NCBI GenBank assembly: GCA_000349905.1
Contig: KB722738.1
Span: forward strand, 2,076,269-2,140,268
Source: Volvariella volvacea V23
Taxonomy: Eukaryota; Basidiomycota; Agaricomycetes; Agaricales; Pluteaceae
Length of the DNA stretch: 64,000 nucleotides
Reading direction: 5' to 3'
Of the stretch, positions 60,550 through 64,000 are shown piece by piece (position 1 is the stretch's first letter; the number at the start of each line of letters is the position of its first letter). The notes under the pieces are model-generated. The model did no database searches and had not been told where the DNA came from. It was given only the letters and a program-made list of their open reading frames with translations. Both the position numbers and the translations under genes were made by a program.

Positions 60550-61540
60550 CTAGCCTAAAGAAGTGATGCACGTGTAGAGGCACCTTTGGGATCGTTTAGA
60601 AAGGAGTCCAACGAACTGGTCTACCGTCTTGCAATGGCTGACAATGGAGGTTTGCGTCGTAGATGGCCATGAGACAGAGTCGAGAAATAGGAGATGATCC
60701 TCGATATAGTCATCTTCCAGTCGAATAACCCGTAGCTTTGGTAGCGTGGTAGTCGTGGACTTGTTGGCAGGCTCGAGGGAGTTAAGAACGCCGACTAGAT
60801 AGAGTCGCTCCAAATTTTTCGGAGCAAGAGCAGGTAGAAATTTGTCCCAATCCATGTCGCCTTCCGTCATATACTCCAAGTCCATGGTGGAGAGTGTATT
60901 GTGTAGAAGTCGTTTGTCCAGAGGGCAGCCTTGCAGCGACAATGGCTGAAGCCGGAATGAACTGGAACAAGATACGATAAATCGCATCAGTTGTTTTGAT
61001 TCATGGTCATAAATATCCTCCAGCACGAGCTCCTCCAATTGCTCCAAGACGGGTGGCGAGAGATTGGAAGGAGAGAATACACAACAGTCTTCGGATTTAC
61101 AGTCAAACGATATTTGCAGAGACTTTAGTGAGCGTCCAATCCTTTCCATGCATAGCAAGCGAGCGATGTGGTTTGGATCAAGTCCGGGCGAATCGGACGA
61201 CGATATAGTTTGAATCGATAGTGGCACTGATTTAGATCGTTCGAGTACTTCGAGTAGGTTGGGGTGGGTTGGAATGTGTATTGAAGTCCAAAGGGGCGGA
61301 CAATCAAGTGCAACTGCCCTCCAGCGGCGACAGCCTTCTTCATCACGGATCTATAGAGGAACATTATATTGATCAAGACTTCGGGTGCAAGTCGAGAAAT
61401 GGGTAGAGAGCTGTTCCTCAGGGACATAAGGTAACGCGTCCATTCTTGCGCGCGAGCAATTTTCTCGTCGATAAGGACAATAGGGTTATCCGAGTTGACG
61501 ACGTCGTAGTCGTCCAGCGCGCCTGAGTCGATGTCACAAT
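60550..61540 (-). pseudogene. F-box gene with a frame-breaking deletion inside the F-box
   Basis: The minus strand reads ALDDYDVVNSDNPIVLIDEK, IARAQEWTRYLMSLRN and SSLPISRLAPEVLINIMFLY (start of the F-box). Normally about 20-25 residues and a Cys-Arg-Gln-Trp motif follow. Here only about 12-15 bases separate it from CRRWRAVALDCPPLWTS in a different frame, and no GT-AG intron fits. The rest is intact: IHIPTHPNLLEVLERSKSVPLSIQ, LRR-like pieces and a stop at 60550. An upstream first exon may have existed; an acceptor CAG precedes the first piece near 61521. A deletion that shifted the frame is the simplest reading, so the protein is probably lost. Confidence 0.7.
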
Positions 61541-64000
61541 GTCACAGCCACGACCCGACGCGTAACAAACCCTTTGCAGAATCCCACAACTATGGCTGTA
61601 AGCCACTCACCGACTCAGGCCTTTACCTCCCGACCAATGCCGCTCGCGTTGATGAAGAGATGGTTAGATGACGAGGGCGTGTTGGCGGTGAGTAATTCCT
61701 ACTCCCCCTTTGCAATTTGTAGATGGTAGTGACAGTCATTCATCTCGGGCTGCCCCATCGCATTATCCCCACGAACATCAATATTAAGGTCTTGACTCCC
61801 AAATCACCGTTTGAGACAAATTTCTTATGACAACGGCACTCCGTATCTGACCGCACCGTTGCACGCCGAGTTGTATCACGGCGGCAGATGATGTGCCACA
61901 CGTTGTCCACTACGATTTGACGATTTATGATTCATTTCTGAATCATGAGAAGGTAAAATTTCGCTTTTCATCGCACCGCCTTGCGCATCGACTCATTCAT
62001 TTCGGATGTGCCCATCTTCTCTTAGGATATATGCACATTAATATCGTGTCCAATATCACACTTGGGCGCTAGCTCGCACTATTTTCCAACTTGAGCGCAC
62101 TATGTCGGAATAGAGTCTACATCAAGACGCCTACTCCGCATCCTAGCACAGTCCTACCCATCATTGCCCCGGCTTGATTCGGGTTCATATGTGGAGACAC
62201 GTACTTCATTCCGTACCTCCCTTAGGATGGGCTTTCAATTTCCGTGCGCAGCGCATTACTGATACTGCGCAGCTTATCGGTGACTGGTACCGCAACTGAC
62301 CCGAATCGTTCCCAGCTCCGAGCCATAAAACTGTATTGCTACAGCACATTTAATGTACGGCAAGTACGTTATTGCACCAAAATGCGACCCATATACGTGA
62401 TCGCGACAAAGTGAGATTAACCGCATTAGCAGCACTCATAGGTATCGTCACCGCAGCAGGAGCTTCAGCTCGACCGTGCACCGATGTTGGATGTGGGAAC
62501 AGGAGATTACATTCTATAGGCGCATATGGATATACACCTTCCTAGCACGTACATGCATACACCCAAGTCGCGGTGCGAGACAACACATGATTGGTTCCTT
62601 GGCCGGGCTCGTCATGATATCATACCAGGTACCATCGAGCTTTTGCATGCAAGCGCGCTGATCATAGTGCTCGAACATATCGTGCCTCCACACGTTCGTA
62701 TAGACAGCACATGCGACACCCAACTGCAGCTTCTGCACCGTGCTGCACCTTGAACTTCACTTGAAAAGCCAAAATGCTCGGACCCAGCAACTCCCGCTTC
62801 ATCTCACCTCTTTGACTTCTTACCTTCCGGCCTTCTCGTCTTCTTATCTCGGCTCTCCAGACCCCAGACTTGAAAAAGCTCAAACTCAAACTCTAGCTGA
62901 AGCTTCTGATCATGATCGTGATCGCGAACACACGATGCTTCTACCGGTGCGCATGCCAGTGCATTCTGATATCAGCCGTTACACAACTTTGAATTCCGTC
63001 AGCCAGTACCACCAAGCACGTAACCGACGGTTGATATCAGCGTCTGCGTGATGTTGCAGGTACTAGTCGGGAAAGATTTTCCCTGCGTCGTTTCCTCGGA
63101 TCTGCCGGGCACGTCAATAGCATGTCAGTGCTTGGTGTATACGTATATGCGCGTCAATATCAATCATTACGGTATGGGCGTGTACTCAAAAGGGTCACCT
63201 GGTGCTGGCAGGTGAGTACGTATGACCAGCCCAGTCATTCAGTCTGGTTCTTCGCGAGCTCGTGATGATCACACGGGCGTTCAAGTGAGTACATTGGACT
63301 TAGGAGTTGCTGCGGTGGCATCATGCGTCATGATCACGAACCTCCGAAATTCGGGGTCTTCTAGAGTCTAGAGTTGATGGTTGGTTATCTCACTCACCGT
63401 GTTATCTGTCTTCGAAGCTCATAACACTCCAGACGTTCGTCTAAATCAGTCCATTCAGGTTCAGAGAGTAAAAACACAACACAACCGAAAAGTCGAGAGC
63501 AAAAGCCGAGGATGTATTAACGAAGACGATATACCACTATAGGAACTAAAAACAAAAAAACGCAACAAGGAAATCGTACAACAGAGGACGTGCATATAAA
63601 CGAAAGCAAAAAAAGATTCGAGATCGAAATTCGAATGGGGAAGACCCTACTACCAGAGGAATTTATCAACGATTGTGTGATGTGACGTGAAGTAGAATGT
63701 AGCCTGAAAAAGGACAATAATAATTTTAAAAGGACAAGCCCCGGAAACGGGAACAAAAAACGTGGACGTGACTGAAATGGATGTGTGATTGTGATGATTG
63801 CGTGTGTAGATGGTTATAGTACAAAGTCCCTAAAAATCGAAAGACAAAAAAGGAGAGAGAAAAGAAAAGACGAAGGGGGAAAGAGGGTATGAAATGTAGA
63901 TGCTTTTTTGTGTAAGATCGTGAAGACGAGATGAAAGCCAAGAAGGATGAAGACGCCGGGCAAGGGGCGCCATCGGCGCGTTGATGTGTGTTTATCAGAT
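61541..64000. other. Intergenic region to the window end
   Basis: Besides relic copy B (61745-62090), no gene was recognised. The last 550 bases are A-rich on the plus strand, hence T-rich on the minus strand, which would suit the untranslated end of a gene beyond the window. No tRNA or repeat array was seen. Confidence 0.4.
61745..62090 (+). pseudogene. Relic of an unidentified repeated gene, copy B
   Basis: The plus strand reads LGLPHRIIPTNINIKVLTPK. In another frame it reads ISYDNGTPYLTAPLHAELYHGG. After one extra base near 61885 it continues DDVPHVVHYDLTIYDSFLNH up to a possible intron donor. Copy A at 56290-56660 matches at the DNA level. The reading suggests a real former gene with a recent one-base lesion in this copy. 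Family not recognised. Confidence 0.55.

Noticed and set aside
1..64000. CRISPR array, rRNA genes, intact transposons
   Set aside because: No regularly spaced repeats, no rRNA-like blocks, and no reverse transcriptase, integrase or transposase motifs were seen on either strand.

Overview
The window looks like nuclear DNA of a filamentous basidiomycete, most likely an agaricomycete. The grounds are genes broken by many 45-70 base GT...AG introns; recognisable fungal genes (a PMC1-type Ca2+ pump, RAE1/GLE2, ERG3); F-box proteins with the typical basidiomycete N-terminus; a DUF6533-type membrane protein; a signal-peptide membrane protein ending in an NWTxYIPH-like motif; and two tRNA genes with short introns. 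All exon joins were read by eye from splice signals and protein continuity. I cannot name the genus.

Layout. 1-3056: 3' part of a plasma-membrane/vacuolar type Ca2+-ATPase (+). 5347-7118: an 11-exon SRA-YDG domain protein (+), a likely 5-methylcytosine reader, with a twin E-box upstream. 8405-9026: intron-containing tRNA-Pro(UGG) and tRNA-Arg(CCG) genes, both on the minus strand. 9344-10819: the mRNA export WD40 protein RAE1 (+). 13238-15429 and 15953-18158: tandem paralogous cytochrome P450 genes (-). About 19047-20330: a decayed multi-exon gene (-). 22091-24149 and 31590-33763: two paralogous MFS transporters (+) that bracket ERG3 (24408-25813, +) and an AT-hook/Myb-like regulator (27308-29658, +). 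33764-40055: a gene desert with an outstanding palindrome at 36887-36943. 40056-42212: a second AT-hook protein with a Cys-rich C-terminus (+).

From about 42.9 kb onward the window is accessory in character. It holds an intact F-box gene (43134-44723) and its decayed tandem copy; a second, LRR-like F-box gene (46309-48380); a five-exon fragment of the splicing factor PRP40 carrying only the two WW domains (48734-49352, -); a small unknown gene (50316-50845); a DUF1295 reductase-like membrane enzyme (51008-52210, -); a DUF6533-type multipass protein (52559-54412, -); another multipass membrane protein (56786-58514, -); an F-box pseudogene broken inside its F-box (60550-61540, -); and two homologous relics of an unidentified sequence (about 56290-56660 and 61745-62090).

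How it fits together. The left half mixes housekeeping genes (Ca2+ transport, mRNA export, ergosterol synthesis) with a P450 pair and an MFS pair made by duplication. The right half is a birth-and-death zone of F-box and membrane-protein families with clear relics. I see no gene cluster, CRISPR array or intact transposon. The strongest candidates for unusual biology are the RING-less SRA protein, the truncated multi-exon PRP40 copy, the 57-base hairpin-forming repeat, and the several relics that are invisible to simple ORF calling.
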